A stretch of DNA of 64,000 nucleotides from Valencia hispanica (Eukaryota > Chordata > Actinopteri > Cyprinodontiformes > Valenciidae): assembly GCA_963556495.2 (NCBI GenBank), contig OY747713.1, positions 47,445,413 to 47,509,412 of the forward strand, given 5' to 3'. The first letter of the stretch is position 1. Every line of letters begins with the position of its first letter. Below are positions 42,066 to 53,562 of this stretch, piece after piece. The notes beneath the pieces are model-generated. The model was not told where the DNA came from and searched no databases. It was given only the letters and a program-made list of their open reading frames with translations. The position numbers and the translations under genes were made by a program.

Positions 42066-42199
42066 TGAGTCCTCCTGAGCTGGTACAACTTGGATGCCTT
42101 GTGGTGATTGTTCGAGAGGAGATTTTTAAGTGAAAGTCTGCGCCTCGCGCTGCTATGCTACCAGTCCCTGACCAGCCTGCTGTCTGCTAACTCCTCTTT

Positions 42200-42794
42200 C
42201 CCAGTTTGTTTATCCAGTCGCAGAGTATAAAAAGAATTACACATTCACACAATATATATTTTTATATATATAATATATATTTGTATAGTTTGGGCATGCA
42301 TGGGGAGAGATTCTTACCAAATCAACTCCAAAGAACTCTTCCTCATAGATGCCTTTTATTGCTTCACAAAGTTATTACAAAGCATTCTGAGAGACAGCCT
42401 CTCTTACAGGATCCAATCAGCTCAATAATACATATTCATATATATGCAAAGTATGACTGTAGTCCTTCCCTAATAGGTTAAGCCCTTTTAATATTTTCCT
42501 TTTGGTTGCTAAGCAGAAAGCATTTCTTCTCTGATCCCACACTCTTACAAGACCATTTGCACGATCAAATCACCACGTTTCCTGTTTTTTTTCAGAGAAT
42601 CGTGACCCATTTTCTTCTAACCCCTGGCTCATATCCTGTTCTTAACAGTTTTGTCCAGTGACCGTTCCCTTCTGACCCATGGGTCACATCCTGTGCTAAC
42701 ACTTTACTGCATTTAGTTAATTATTTTAGCACACAACCCTTCACCTTTTGGCCTGTGTATTCATTCAATGGTTGTTTAAAAGTTTCCATCCACA
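42200..42794 (-). repeat. ERV-B 3' LTR (limits approximate)
   Basis: On the minus strand the LTR starts TGTGGATGG at 42794, after an AAAAGAGGGATTAA polypurine-like stretch. AATAAA lies at about 42359. The end is uncertain, either GAATCTCTCCCCA (42301) or CGACTGGATAAACA (42207). It separates ERV-B env from ERV-A pol. Confidence 0.5.
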
Positions 42795-42810
42795 TTAATC
42801 CCTCTTTTGA

Positions 42811-42854
42811 CCTCTAATATTTTAGAGGTGAATCCACCTCTAATATTTTAGAGG
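42811..42854. repeat. Tandem palindrome CCTCTAATATTTTAGAGG x2
   Basis: Identical 18-bp units at 42811-42828 and 42837-42854 (26-bp period). Each is itself an inverted repeat with CCTCTAA/TTAGAGG arms. It lies just upstream (minus sense) of the ERV-B polypurine tract. Confidence 0.8.
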
Positions 42855-42968
42855 GGTATCCACTATTACTCTTACTCCTGTAATTCCGCCTGTTCCATTT
42901 ATTTTATAGGAACTAACATGTATTGTCCTCTGAGTGGTGTATGTTAGATCATTTTCTTTACCATAATT

Positions 42969-44194
42969 TTAAAACACGGTATTACGCAATATGTCAGCAG
43001 GAAAAATATTAACATCAAAATTCCTAGGAAAGGACATCCATCCTCCAAAAAACAACCAGTTCATCCATTGTGGTGTATCTGCGTTTACAAAGTCTGCATT
43101 TTGGGCTTTGCCTACTGTGCGCATTTTAGAGAGAGCATTATCTATCTGGTTTCCATCTCCAGAATTTTCCGGGATGTAGGTGCAGCATGTCTCATTAAGG
43201 AGAGAAAAAAACTCCACCTTGGGCTGCAGTCCAGAAATCTAACACCATCCTATTTTGAAGTAACATCAGCCTTATGGCTTTCATCTCTTTATTGTTGGAT
43301 TGCCATGCACTAATTGAGGCATTCATGAATAATGAGACACGATAAGCTTGGGTTTCCACTCATGACTTCTCCAACCCCTATTGAGGGAATCAGTGATCCA
43401 ATTATTTTCTCAGCTGTGGTCCATAAGTTATGGTCATCCTGGACATCACTTCCCCAAACACTGTCATGCTCTTGAACTTCTATTTTGCTTAGAGACCGTT
43501 TATTCCTACGTTGATTTTTATCCGAATCAGTTTTCTGTTTTGTGGTAATTATGAACATGTGGTCAGTTAATCCTACTGGCGCGCATACTCCAGCCCAATT
43601 TTCAGGCAGGTACACATACGCCTTGTGTCCGCATAGCCAATATATGTCATCTACTGGTTTCGTGCCCTTTTTGTCCAGGCACGCTGCATTACCCCAGTTT
43701 ACAAACGTATAATTTCCTATGGGGGGAGTACTGATAGAGCACAAAGAACTAATATTACACGGACAGGTCTCATTTTGATCTAAGGTTTGACTTATGCTGT
43801 AACTCCTATGGACACACTTTTTAGGGGTGTACAATTTTTGGCATCTAATTGGAGACAATCATCCTAGATTCCTTGTCCCGTTGCTATGAAAACAAGCTGG
43901 AAAAGTCATAGAGGATTTTAAATGTGCAACCCCCAGAAAAGATTGTGGGAACGTTGCAAGTGGTTCAAGTGCAGTAAGGAGTTTATGCGCTGTGAAATTT
44001 TGAGAACACAAATGGGACACTAAGGTACAGTTAATCTGATGACGGCCATAGTGCTCTACATCAGTCTGGAATACACAAAAAGAACTCCTAAATGACAATG
44101 CGAATGGATCCAATACGGGTTGAGAGGAGCTCTTTGGCATGATAGAACACACATAGCAATTAGAATAATTCTTCGATCTTACAAGAACGTCCAC
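42969..44194 (-). pseudogene. ERV-B env, surface and membrane subunits
   Basis: Frame 44194-43859 opens with SNCYVCSIMPKS, the surface-subunit Cys motif. Frame 43858-43310 continues to AYVYLPENWAGVCAP and the basic cleavage site QRRNKRSL. Frame 43217-42969 carries ETCCTYIPENSGDGNQ, the membrane-subunit CC motif, and a Trp-rich stretch WMNWLFFGGW. It is longer and better kept than the env pieces of the other two ERVs, but frameshifts break it in at least two places. It follows a pol that lacks integrase. Confidence 0.7.
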
Positions 44195-44339
44195 ATAGTT
44201 ATACCACTGATTAAAATGGTATCCATGCAGAGGGTCTTCATTTTTATTGCCTAAATGAGGGTCTGATACCCATCTTTTGCCACGTTGTATTATCAGGGTA
44301 TCTTAGTGGTTTTCTGAATTTATCGAGCTGTTAGGATGC

Positions 44340-44720
44340 AGACGGTTGTCGGTGTTTTTTATTTTTTATTTTTTAAGATTTTTTTATCCCACGGTTTTTT
44401 CCCATTATTTATCCCCCAGTGCTCCTACCTAGTTCCAGTTCTGGGGTTCCGCTCTCCCTCTGCCAGCCCCGGGAGGGCCCCGCCCTGAAACCCAAGCCTC
44501 CTTCATGCTTGGGCAGTGAGCAGGCCTTTCTTTTCAACTGATGGGGTGGGGTTTCCCCAGCTGGACGTAGCGCGTGGAAGGATCACACTATTCCAGCCAG
44601 ATCCTCCCCATCCCCTCAGGCGCCCCGGCCGGCCGGCCAGGAGGAGGCAGTGTTGTCTGTGTTTTGACAGTAAACTGCATGTCTGTAGGGCCAGTCGCAA
44701 TTCAGAAGCAATATAACATT
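44340..44720. mobile_element. Unidentified GC-rich dispersed element in ERV-B
   Basis: GC-rich, non-coding block with CTGCCAGCCCCGGGAGGG, GGGGTGGGGTTTCCCCAGCT and CGCCCCGGCCGGCCGGCC, quite unlike its AT-rich surroundings. It sits where integrase would be. It resembles a fish SINE or DNA-repeat body, but I cannot name it. 44721-45142 shows nothing recognisable. Confidence 0.35.
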
Positions 44721-45142
44721 CAATATTAATAATAGTACAAAAACCGCGCAGCTCAAAACCGTCCAATTACCCCAAATAGGATAAGCTGGGGATTTCTTTG
44801 CAACCTCCTGTAGCTAAACATTTTCAATCTGAATAATTTGCACAAAACCTTAAGCTTTAATATTTGTTTTAAAAAATAGACTGTAAATGATAAAAAATAT
44901 GAGCATTAAAATTAAATACACTTAAAGGCAGCGGTCCTTCTTATTATTTTAGCAAAACTGGTAATACACTGTACTGGGGGTCATACCAAGCCCCTAGGAA
45001 AATGTGACCTTTTCTCAGCTTGCTTATTCCCACATCATGATGCTAACTTTTTTTTCTTTTTTTTTTTACCTAAAATAGTGATGCAGCAGCAGTTATTTAA
45101 AAAATGCAAATGACAAAATATTTAAAAGGTACGTAGATAAAA

Positions 45143-46263
45143 TCAAGCTAAGCTAAAATATAATATAAATGATAAGATAGAAAATAAGATAAAATGTAAA
45201 GATGTCATCATCCAATCATGAACCTGCTGATACCCAGCAGCAGCTTTGGCAGCTTTATCAGTGGCCTCATTTCCGGCAGTTTCAACTGTATTTTGTTTAC
45301 TGTGCCCCTTGCATTTTTTAACAGCTAGTGCAGAGGGAAGCTGCTCAGCATGAAGAAGCTCAATCATTTCTTTCTTTTTTTTCAAGTTCAAGAGCATGAC
45401 AGTGTTTGGGGAATCATTTCTTGCTGATGTTGTATTGGTTGTCCCTGAGTGGTAAGAAACCCACTCCTTTTCCATTGGGGGAGTTCAACATAAACCGACC
45501 AGCCATACATGGATCAGTGTGTATTGTTATTCTTTTTCCTTCTCCCCACTTACATGCTTCAATCAGAGCCCTGATTTCTGCTTTCTGTGCTGACTGTTTC
45601 CCTTCCAGCTTCCCCTGTTTTCTTACCTGAATCCCATCAGTAGTTTTCTGCACTACTGCATACCCTGCCTGTAGCTCTCCTGAAACAGCAGCCATCAGTA
45701 AACAAAGATATACTATCTGGAAGAGTTTGAGATTATAAGTCTATCCTGATTTTGCTATCTTTAACCGTTTTCTCAATGCAGTCATGTGATACACCTCCCC
45801 TCATTTGATCTGCCATGTTGATGCCCTCATGAACAAATGTTAAATTAGGTGCTTCCAAGATTTTGCTGATGTGTTGAGGTCTGAGTGTGGACATGGTAAA
45901 TGCTTCAGAATTAACGAATGCCATTACCCCGTGTGCAGTTAACACCCTGTGAGGATGCCCGCGAACAATGTGTACAGTTTTAGAGATGAGATAGGCTAGT
46001 CCAGCTGCATGCCAGGTGCATGGTGGGTGTCTGTTTTCTGTTGAATCTAGTTTTACACTGAGATTCATCAAAATTTTTCTATGTCCATCTACCTTTTGAA
46101 AAAGGACACCATTAATTATTCCATCAGTCTCTGAGGAGTCTAGAAAAAATTCTAGTCTGTAATCAGCCAGAGCCAAGTCTGCTGTTGCTGCCAGTTCCTG
46201 TTTGAAAACAAACACTTCTTCTGCTGCCACCATCCAGTTAAGAGGAGCATTTAATTGTTTCAT
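45143..46263 (-). pseudogene. ERV-B RT connection and RNase H
   Basis: Frame 46263-45733 is the connection region (LADYRLEFFLDSSETDG, where the first RNase H Asp would lie further on). Frame 45695-45414 carries GYAVVQKT, KQSAQKAEIRALIEACKW (RNase H Glu motif) and ITIHTDPCMAG (Asp motif; the family's DSxxA is altered). Frame 45475-45143 ends with CKGHSKQNTVETAGNEATDK, the closing His/Asp motif. RNase H removes RNA from the hybrid. Frameshifts break the chain. Confidence 0.7.
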
Positions 46264-46375
46264 AACATGTTAATTTATCAACGCACGCAATGGAGTGGTC
46301 AGATTAGTGTAGCTGGGTATGTAGTGACGGCTAAAGTTGGTTAGTCCTAAAAAGGACAGCATTTTTTTTAACCTT

Positions 46376-47015
46376 TTACGGTTTTGGATGTTGTAGGATT
46401 GCAGATCTGTGAGCTGCTGTTAGACCTGATCCTTGTGTAGTAACTCTTCTTCCCAAAAAGTGTACTTCTTTTCTTACTAGCTGTAATTTATCCCTGGAAA
46501 CCTTGTAACCTTTTTGGGCTAACAAGCAGAGAATCTTCATTGTTGCTGTGGTGCACACTTCAGCAGTTGGTGCTGCTAAAAGCACGTAATCTGCATACTG
46601 AATTAGCACATGTCCATGAGGTAATGTTAATTTTTGTAAAGATTCTTTTAAAACTTGGTTGAATAACTCTGGTGATAGAGCAAAACCTTGAGGTAAGGGA
46701 ATGTATCTAAGTTATTCCCCGCGGAAGGTAAATGAAAAAAATATCTCTAACCTCTGGTGCTAATGGTAAGCTAAAAAAGGCATTAGCCAGATCAATGCAG
46801 GTGAGCCACTGTAAATCTGGTGTTAATGCACTCACACACATTAATGCAGTATAAGGGTTAGGATTTGAAATTAGCTTTGTTAATAATTCCTGGTTGATAG
46901 CGCGCAAATCATGTGCCATTCGATATTTCCTGGTTCCCTGTTTCTCAACGGGAAGAATAGGAGTATTCCACATTGAGTTGGAGGGTTCTAACACTCCTCC
47001 CACCTTGAGACCCAA
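46376..47015 (-). pseudogene. ERV-B reverse transcriptase with YADY catalytic box
   Basis: Frame 47015-46707 contains NTPILPVEKQGTRKYRMAHD, LRAINQELLTK and WLTCIDLANAFFSLPL (first catalytic Asp). Frame 46609-46376 opens LIQYADYVLLAAPT, where retroviruses have YVDD; both the Val and the second catalytic Asp are changed. Then comes EVHFLGRRVTTQG. A frameshift separates the frames near 46700. The wrong catalytic box alone would abolish activity. ERV-A keeps YVDD, so the two pol genes are different copies. Confidence 0.75.
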
Positions 47016-47433
47016 AATGGTCTCTGCAATCCCTTCCTCTGCCTCTGGAGTAGTTGTAGCGCTTTAACAGCTGCTGGGTGATCTGTTTTTTCTCTGCCAT
47101 GGAAATGGGTCAGGTGTAAATGTTCTAACATAGAACTAGCCCATGTCGTGGTCTGAATTTTGTATATACCAGTCGAGGAGGAAAACTATACGCTTGGTAT
47201 TTGAGTTAACACCCAGTCAGTGGTTTCTGTCCCTCTTTTCACCATGGGGCCTAAATCTTTAGCCTGATGTTTTTTATGTAACAGAAGAGAAATATAATAA
47301 AATACACTATAAAATACACTGCTTCTGAACCCATCATGTAAAATTGAGCTTGTGGAGGAGTTAATTTGGCTTCTAAGGCTACTCCCTCTGGTCCCACATA
47401 GCAAGGACCAGCAGTTACTGTCCAATCTTTACC

Positions 47434-47998
47434 TTATAATTTTTTCTCAAACTGTTCCTGATAAATTGTAGGATCACCCCTCTCATACAGGAGGGTGACA
47501 TGCAGGGGATCTGGCGGGGAAACATAAGGATTCAAGTTCAGAAACCATGGTTTCCAGTCAGGCAGAAAAGATGCAGCAGACTGTGGTCCATAGGGAGGGG
47601 TCAACTTGGCCCAAAAGATATCTGCCACCTGTGGAGTGTCATCCTGAAGAAGGAACTGTCCATCAGATCCAGAACAGAAAACAAGAATGTCCACTGGGAA
47701 GGGTAACAATCAATCCGTCAGGATCACACAGGATTGTAGCTCCAAGTTTAATGAGCAGATCCCTGCCCATCAAGTTTGCAGGTGTAACTGATGATACCAC
47801 AAAGAGATATACCACCCGCTGATTTCCCAATTCCACAGGTAAGGGTTTAGTCACAGGGAGAGACATCTGAGCCCCAGAAAATCCAACAACAGAAACCTTT
47901 TCTCCAGAAAGTTCAGTGTGTGGAGATGGCTTGTCCACAGTGCTATAGGTGGCACCTGTGTCGATGAAAAATGGTAATGAAAGTCCAGCAATGTTCAT
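47434..47998 (-). pseudogene. ERV-B protease and Pol linker
   Basis: Frame 47998-47663 begins MNIAGLSLPFFIDTGATYST, with the aspartic-protease active site DTGA. It then has the flap VVGFSGAQMS and the helix NLMGRDLLIKLGA, all in the right order over ~105 residues. Frame 47709-47434 continues as the linker toward RT (DPLHVTLLYERGDPTIYQ). Protease matures Gag and Pol. This domain is the best-preserved part of ERV-B. Confidence 0.75.
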
Positions 47999-48030
47999 TG
48001 TGAGTAGAGGGTCTCCCGTACCACTCTCAC

Positions 48031-49270
48031 TCAGGCTTTTCTGTGGGCATTGTAAATAAGATGGTTGTCCCTGCCATTGGGGCGGGGCCAGATGAGGTTG
48101 TGGCGTGTAATTCTGTGGCCCCTGCTGAGACGGTGTGGGTCCTTGTGTGGGTGGGCCTTGGTTCCGCCCACAATCTCTTGCCCAGAGGCCAATTTGTTCA
48201 CAAATGAAACATGCGTCTGACCTTCTACCAGGGAATCTTCCCCTCTGTCCCCTGGCCCTTCCGCCACGAGCCCCCCTTTAACCTCCCCTATACTGTTGGT
48301 GATTATACAATGGAGGCGGGGCCATTGGGGCCACCTGGGGATACATGCACACTTCTTTTTGTCGTAATCCTCATCCTGTTCTTTTTGCAAGAAATGGGTG
48401 AGGTGCACTTACCATCTACCCTGGACCCTCAAGTTTCCACACAAACCTGGGGACTTTGGAAGCATGTGTTCCTGGCCATTGACTACGCATCCATGTATAA
48501 ATATCACGCGAATATTGGATAGACAGTGCACCATCCCCCCTACACACTATATCTGCTTTCGCATCTAAATCTCGCATATCCTCCTACAGATAAGTATGGG
48601 AGAGACTGGGCTATTCACTGCACATCTGCTAATTTAAGAGGTTTGTATAATCTCTCACCTTCATGAGTATTAATTAATGGTGTTATGTAGCCCCCTTTAA
48701 GTCTTTCGGAGTTCCCTCATCGTGGTGTTGTACTATTTGTCTCCATACATCTAATTCTTCTTTTGTGTAGCGCAATTCCCCTCCTTTAACGTGAAGGGCT
48801 AGATTTAATGTTCCAGTTAGGCTCTTCCTCTCTTTTTCTCCCTCATCATCTTTCTTTGGTGCCCTGTCACATGACAGTGCTGTTTCTCCTGAAATTGGTT
48901 GCTGTCCCTCTCTTTTTCTCTGCTCTCGATTCCCAAAGGGAACCTCATGGTCCTTTGCTGGCTGAGGCTTGGGTGTGGTGTTCCTACCAGAGCGTGTTTG
49001 AACCATCTTTGAGGGTGGAAATTCCCACTCTACCTCTAGTGCTTCTCCATCACTGTGCTCTTGCTTTATTACTGGATAAATACCTTGATATGATGGTGGA
49101 GGAGCAGTTGAAGACAGCATGTCCTCTTTGCAAAGATGATCGATGCCTTGTCCACAAACCCCACGGAAATACCACTTAGCTGCTTTTGTAGTTAACTTAC
49201 CTTTTCTCCCCATCAATCTACTTGCTTTATCTGCCTCTCCTTTAAAATGCTTTTCCTCTTGAAAACACAT
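48031..49270 (-). pseudogene. ERV-B gag
   Basis: Frame 49270-48683 (195 codons) is charged and contains STAPPPSYQGIYP, which includes a PPPSY late-domain-like motif, and a Lys/Glu-rich segment. The capsid region is mostly unreadable. In another frame near 48215-48170 the nucleocapsid knuckle reads CFICEQIGLWARDC, where the zinc-binding His is Leu. Gag forms the particle. The 5' end is cut at 49383 by the L2 LINE. Confidence 0.6.
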
Positions 49271-50173
49271 CTGACCTAAACAATATCTATCACTTTCTAC
49301 ATACCCATTCCTTTACCACACCTTTTTAAATGATTACCCTGCTTTTTTCTGAGCTTTTTCTCCCTCACTCTTAGAGCCTGCCAATTCAATTCAATTCAAT
49401 TCAGTTTATTTATATAGCGCCAATTCACAACAGATGTCATCTTAAGGCACTTAACAAGAAGTCATTTCAATACATTTATACAAACATTCCAATCAGTTAA
49501 AAAGTTTCCTATTTAAGGAATCCCAGCAGATTGCGTCAGTCATTGGCATGAGGTTGGGCCCCATTGATGCAGACTTTCCAACCACAGCAATCCTTCAGCA
49601 ATCCCTCACACTGAGCAAGCATGTAGCGACGGTGGAGAGGAAAAACTCCCCTTTAACAGGAAGAAACCTCCAACAGAACTAGGCTCAGTAGGAGCGACCA
49701 TCTGCCATGACCGTCTGGGGGTTTGAGAAGACAGAGCAGAGACACAAAAGGAACAGAAGATCTGATATAAGAGAACTTTCTATGTTACTGAAAGTAAAAA
49801 GTTGATAACAGGACACAGTGGATGTTCAGTTACTGGGAGGATCATCCCAGTCGATGCCCCCGTCCAACAGGGCATTGCAGCCAAGCAGGATACCAGACCA
49901 GGTATATCTTCTATGGAGAGAAAAACGCTGAGAGAAAACAAAGTTAACAGTCGAAATAACAGAATGTACTGTAATACAACTGGAGAGTCGTAGTAGAAAA
50001 GGAAGTAGCAGAGTGAAGAAAATTGGTCAGTCTGTCCTCCAGCATTCTAAGCCTATAGCAGCATAACTACAGAGATAGCTCAGGATGACCTTAGCCACTC
50101 TAACTATAAGCTTTATCAAAAAGGAAAGTTTTAAGCCTGGTCTTAAAAGTAAACAGAGTGTCTGCCTCACGGA

Positions 50174-51340
50174 CTAAAGCTGGGAGCTGGTTCCACAGGA
50201 GAGGAGCCTGATAACTAAAAGATCTGCCTCCCATTCTCCCATTCTACTTTTAGAAATCCTAGGAACTATATAGATAAGATCCAAAATCAACTGAAGGCTT
50301 TTAATGGCATTTTGTGGACTACCTGATAGTAAAGAATTACAGTAGTCCAGCCTTGAGGTAACAAATGCATGGACTAGTTTCTCAGCATCACTCCTGGACA
50401 GGATGTTTCTAATTTTAGCAATATTCCGGAGGTGAAAGAAAGAAATCCTAGAAACCTGTTTAATATGTGATTTAAATGTCAAGTCTCGGTCAAAAATAAC
50501 GCCGAGGTTCTTTACGTTATTACTGGGGGCCAATTTAATGCCATCCAGATGAAGTGATTGACTAATCAGTTTCTGTTTAAGAACTTCTGGTCCAAAGACA
50601 GCAACTTCTGTTTTGTCAGAATTTAAAAGCAAAAAGTTTAGGGTCATCCATGTTTTTATGTCTTCCAGACATGCCTGTAATCTACCTAACTGACTGGGTT
50701 CATCAGGATTTATGGATAAATATAGTTGTGTATCATCTGCATAGCTGTGGAAATTTATCCCATGCTGTCTAATGATTCTACCAATTGGGAGCATATATAT
50801 GGTGAACAGAAATGGTCCAAGCACAGAACCCTGTGGAACTCCACAAGTAACCTTTGAGAGTGAAGAAGATTTATTATTTAGATGAACAAACTGGAATCTA
50901 TGAGACAAATATGATTTAAACCAGACTAGTGCTGTTCCTTTGATCCCTGCAACATGTTCAAGCCTTTCTGGGAGAATATTATGATCGACTGTGTCAAAAG
51001 CAGCACTGAGATCTAACAAAACCAGAACAGACACAAGTCCATTATCTGAGGCCATGATAATATCATTAGTAACCTTCACCAGTGCTGTTTCAGTGCTATG
51101 ATGAGCTCTAAAACCTGATTGAAACTCTTCAAACAGCTCGTTACTGTTTAGATGCTCACAGACTTGATTAGCAACAATTTTCTCAAGGACTTTGGATAAG
51201 AAAGGAAGGTTAGATATAGGTCTGTGATTCACTAAGTCATCTTGATCAAGGGAAGGTTTCTTGAGTAAAGGTTTAATTACAGCTATTTTAAATTCCTGGG
51301 GTACGTATCCATGTACTAAGGATAGATTCATCATATCCAA
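50174..51340 (-). pseudogene. L2-type LINE reverse transcriptase
   Basis: 388 codons. Motifs: HRPISNLPFLSKVLEKIVAN, FQSGFRAHHSTETALVK, LLDLSAAFDTVDHNI (first catalytic Asp), GVPQGSVLGPFLFTIYMLP, HSYADDTQLYLS (YADD intact), NSDKTEVAVFGPE, NVKNLGVIFDRDLTFKSHIK and SRLDYCNSLLSG. After SLQLI (about 50286) a deletion joins the frame to the C-terminal region (WEADLLVIRLLSCGTSSQL), removing part of the C-terminus. All polymerase motifs are intact, which makes this the best-kept RT in the window. Confidence 0.85.
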
Positions 51341-51417
51341 AATGGGGCCAGTAAACCAAATGGAACACTTCTTTAAATAATTGTGTTGGAACTGGGTCCA
51401 ACATACAAGTTGAAGGT

Positions 51418-52758
51418 TTAGATGAGGCTAATATTTTTGATAATTCTGAATCCCATAAAATCATCACTGCTAAGAGCTGGGGGAATAGTTGGCTCAACAG
51501 AGCTATGACTCTGTGTAAGTTTGGCAACTGTACTAAAAAGAAACCTAGGATTGTTTTTATTCGCCTCTATTAATGATGAAAAATATGCCGTTCTAGCTTG
51601 TCGAAGGGTCTTTTTATACAGCAGTAGACTGTTATTCCAGGTTAAATAGGAATCCTCTAGGTGTGTAGAGCGCCATTTTCTCTCCAACTTCCTAGTATTC
51701 TGCTTTAAAGTATGCAACTTTGCGTTAAACCAAGGAGTCAGCCTCCTATGGCTAACCACTTTCTTTTTTAAGGGGGCTACACTATCTAATGCCAAACGCA
51801 ATGAGGACGTAACGCTGTGAACCAGATCATCAATTTCTGAAGGGTTAGAGATGGAATTGCTGCCATCCACTGTGTTACTCTGAGACACTGAGGAAAGTAA
51901 GAATGGAACAGATTCTTTAAAAATTGTTACAGCATTGTCTGATAAAGCTCTACTATAATGACATTTTCTTTCAGATTTAAGATGGTCAGTTAAAGTAAAT
52001 TCAAAAGTTATCAAGAAGTGGTCAGACAGGACCGGGTTATGTGGGTGGACTGTTATTTCCTCACACTCAATACCGTATGTCAGTACAAGGTCCAAAGTGT
52101 GTTTACCCGAGTGGCTCGATCCCTGTACTTTTTGAGTAAAGCCAATTGAGTCTAAAATAGCATTAAAGGCTGCATTTAGGCTATCACTTTCAGTATCCAC
52201 ATGAATATTAAAGTCCCCCACTATAATAACCCTATCAGTATTTAATACTAAATCAGATAAATGTGAGATCTGATCCAAGAATTGAGAGTAAGGGCCTGGT
52301 GGACGATACAAAACCACAAACAAAAATGGTCTTAATGTTTTGCAACTTGGATGAGGAAAATTAAAGGTCAGATGTTCAAAAGAACTGTAGCTATCAATTG
52401 GTTTGGGACTAATTAGTAAATCAGAATGGAAAATGGTTGCAACTCCTCCCCCTCGCCCAGTATTTCTAGGAATGTGAAAATTTAAATGACTGGAAGGAGT
52501 TGACTCATTTATACTGACATAATCCTCCTGCTGCAACCAGGTTTCTGTGAGACAAAGGAAATCAATGTGATTATCACAAATCAAGTCATTTACTAACAAA
52601 GTCTTTGAGGAGAGAGATCTTATTTTTAATAAACCACATTTAATAGATTTATTTTTCTGTTCAGTCAAAGTTGTATTTATTTTTATGAGATTTCCAAAAT
52701 TTGCTTTTGTTGGCTTAACTTTTAATCCATTTAATTTTGGCCGTGGGCAAGACACCAT
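51418..52758 (-). pseudogene. L2-type LINE endonuclease domain
   Basis: 446 codons starting [22 protein letters not shown]-endonuclease motifs in order: [21 protein letters not shown] (catalytic Glu), [22 protein letters not shown] (catalytic Asp/Asn), [10 protein letters not shown] and [10 protein letters not shown] (catalytic His). A linker with [16 protein letters not shown] follows toward RT. The frame drifts out near 51430 ([12 protein letters not shown]) while the RT-side frame picks up at 51527, so one frameshift separates the two halves of ORF2. Otherwise intact. Confidence 0.85.
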
Positions 52759-52790
52759 GTTAAATATAACCTGGAGTTATTTCTGTACTT

Positions 52791-53350
52791 GTTCATCTAA
52801 GGTCAACCACCTTTTGCCAGGTCCTGCAGACCTGGACTTACTTTTTTCTTCTGATATTATAACAATATATCACATTCACCTTTTATAAAAAAAAACAGGT
52901 TGTTTCTAGGGAAAATGCCTAGTGGCGTTCATCCAGCCCCTAAAATCCAAGCTTCTACTTGAATACTATTTTTTCAAGCGGGATTCTACTGGGTGTTTCT
53001 AATCACAGGTATGGATGGATTTTAGATTCCCCATCTTCAACCTCTACTATGGGGACCTTTAATATTGCAGCGAGTGCTGGTCCAGACCTAGTGCTTGGAC
53101 CGGCTGCAATGTTTCCCATACACTATTCTCAAACTTATTTCTCACAACATTCACATACTGCAGTCCTGTATTTTTCACCCTTATTTAATCATATAATGTT
53201 AACATTTACTAAATTCTACACTTTCCCTAACCCTTTTGCTTCATTAACCTAGAGTCCCAGACTCCGCAGCGACGTTTTCTGTCACAGGATCAGGTTTGAG
53301 AGTCCTCAATTCTCGGGTCTGATCTGTGTTCCGATCTGCGGTCCAACTGC
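52791..53350 (-). other. Possible ERV-B leader; no gene readable
   Basis: AT-rich then mixed sequence between the two LINEs. 53240-53350 on the minus strand looks like a retroviral leader-type stretch, but no primer site or LTR edge is visible. No coding frame. Confidence 0.3.
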
Positions 53351-53353
53351 TGT

Positions 53354-53379
53354 ACGTTAAGTCCCGTCGGACTTAACGT
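53354..53379. repeat. 26-bp perfect inverted repeat
   Basis: ACGTTAAGTCC, CGTC spacer, GGACTTAACGT. It lies at or just upstream of the start of the plus-strand LINE. Confidence 0.85.
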
Positions 53380-53562
53380 CGGAACGATCACCTCCAGAGG
53401 AAAGCAAAGGTCGTCAGCGTCTGTCAGCCCGCCAAGACCGGCTCCCTATCAAGCACGGTTTTAAACTGGTTTTAAACCCTTTTAAAGACTGGTTTTAACG
53501 GATTTTTAAACACCACTGACTTATAAATAACCAGGACATTTTTTACCAGATCGTTTTAATCG

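Larger units (their letters stand above)
36088..42190 (-). mobile_element. ERV-A, 5'-truncated endogenous retrovirus
   Basis: In minus-strand order: a pol segment before RT (42065-41443), reverse transcriptase and RNase H (41436-40263), integrase (39870-39169), env start (39132) and env membrane subunit (to about 38140), polypurine tract and LTR (36627-36088). Gag and the 5' LTR are absent. It adjoins the LTR of ERV-B at about 42200. Later insertions: an L2 tail at 37446-37890 and an antisense Tc1 piece at about 39884-40262. Many frameshifts; inactive. Confidence 0.7.
42200..49380 (-). mobile_element. ERV-B, degraded endogenous retrovirus lacking integrase
   Basis: Minus-strand order: gag (49270-48031), protease (47998-47663), linker (47709-47434), reverse transcriptase (47015-46376), connection and RNase H (46263-45143), an unidentified insertion (about 44340-44720), env (44194-42969), LTR. 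Integrase is not found. The gag 5' end abuts the L2 LINE tail at 49383; the leader may continue beyond the LINE at about 52800-53340. The RT catalytic box is mutated. Inactive. Confidence 0.7.
49383..52790 (-). mobile_element. L2-type LINE, near full length
   Basis: The minus strand carries endonuclease (52758-51418), reverse transcriptase (51340-50174), a ~750-bp 3' UTR and a tail ending GCGCTATATAAATAAACTG plus AATTG repeats at 49383. Its 3' UTR is shared with the truncated copies at 29827 and 37446, and its RT with the fragment at 22436. Lesions are few: a frameshift near 51430 and a deletion near 50280. It sits in the gag/leader of ERV-B, so it is younger than ERV-B. Confidence 0.85.

Noticed and set aside
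48808..49179. Plus-strand ORF opposite ERV-B gag
   Set aside because: Antisense of the charged gag frame; no domain.
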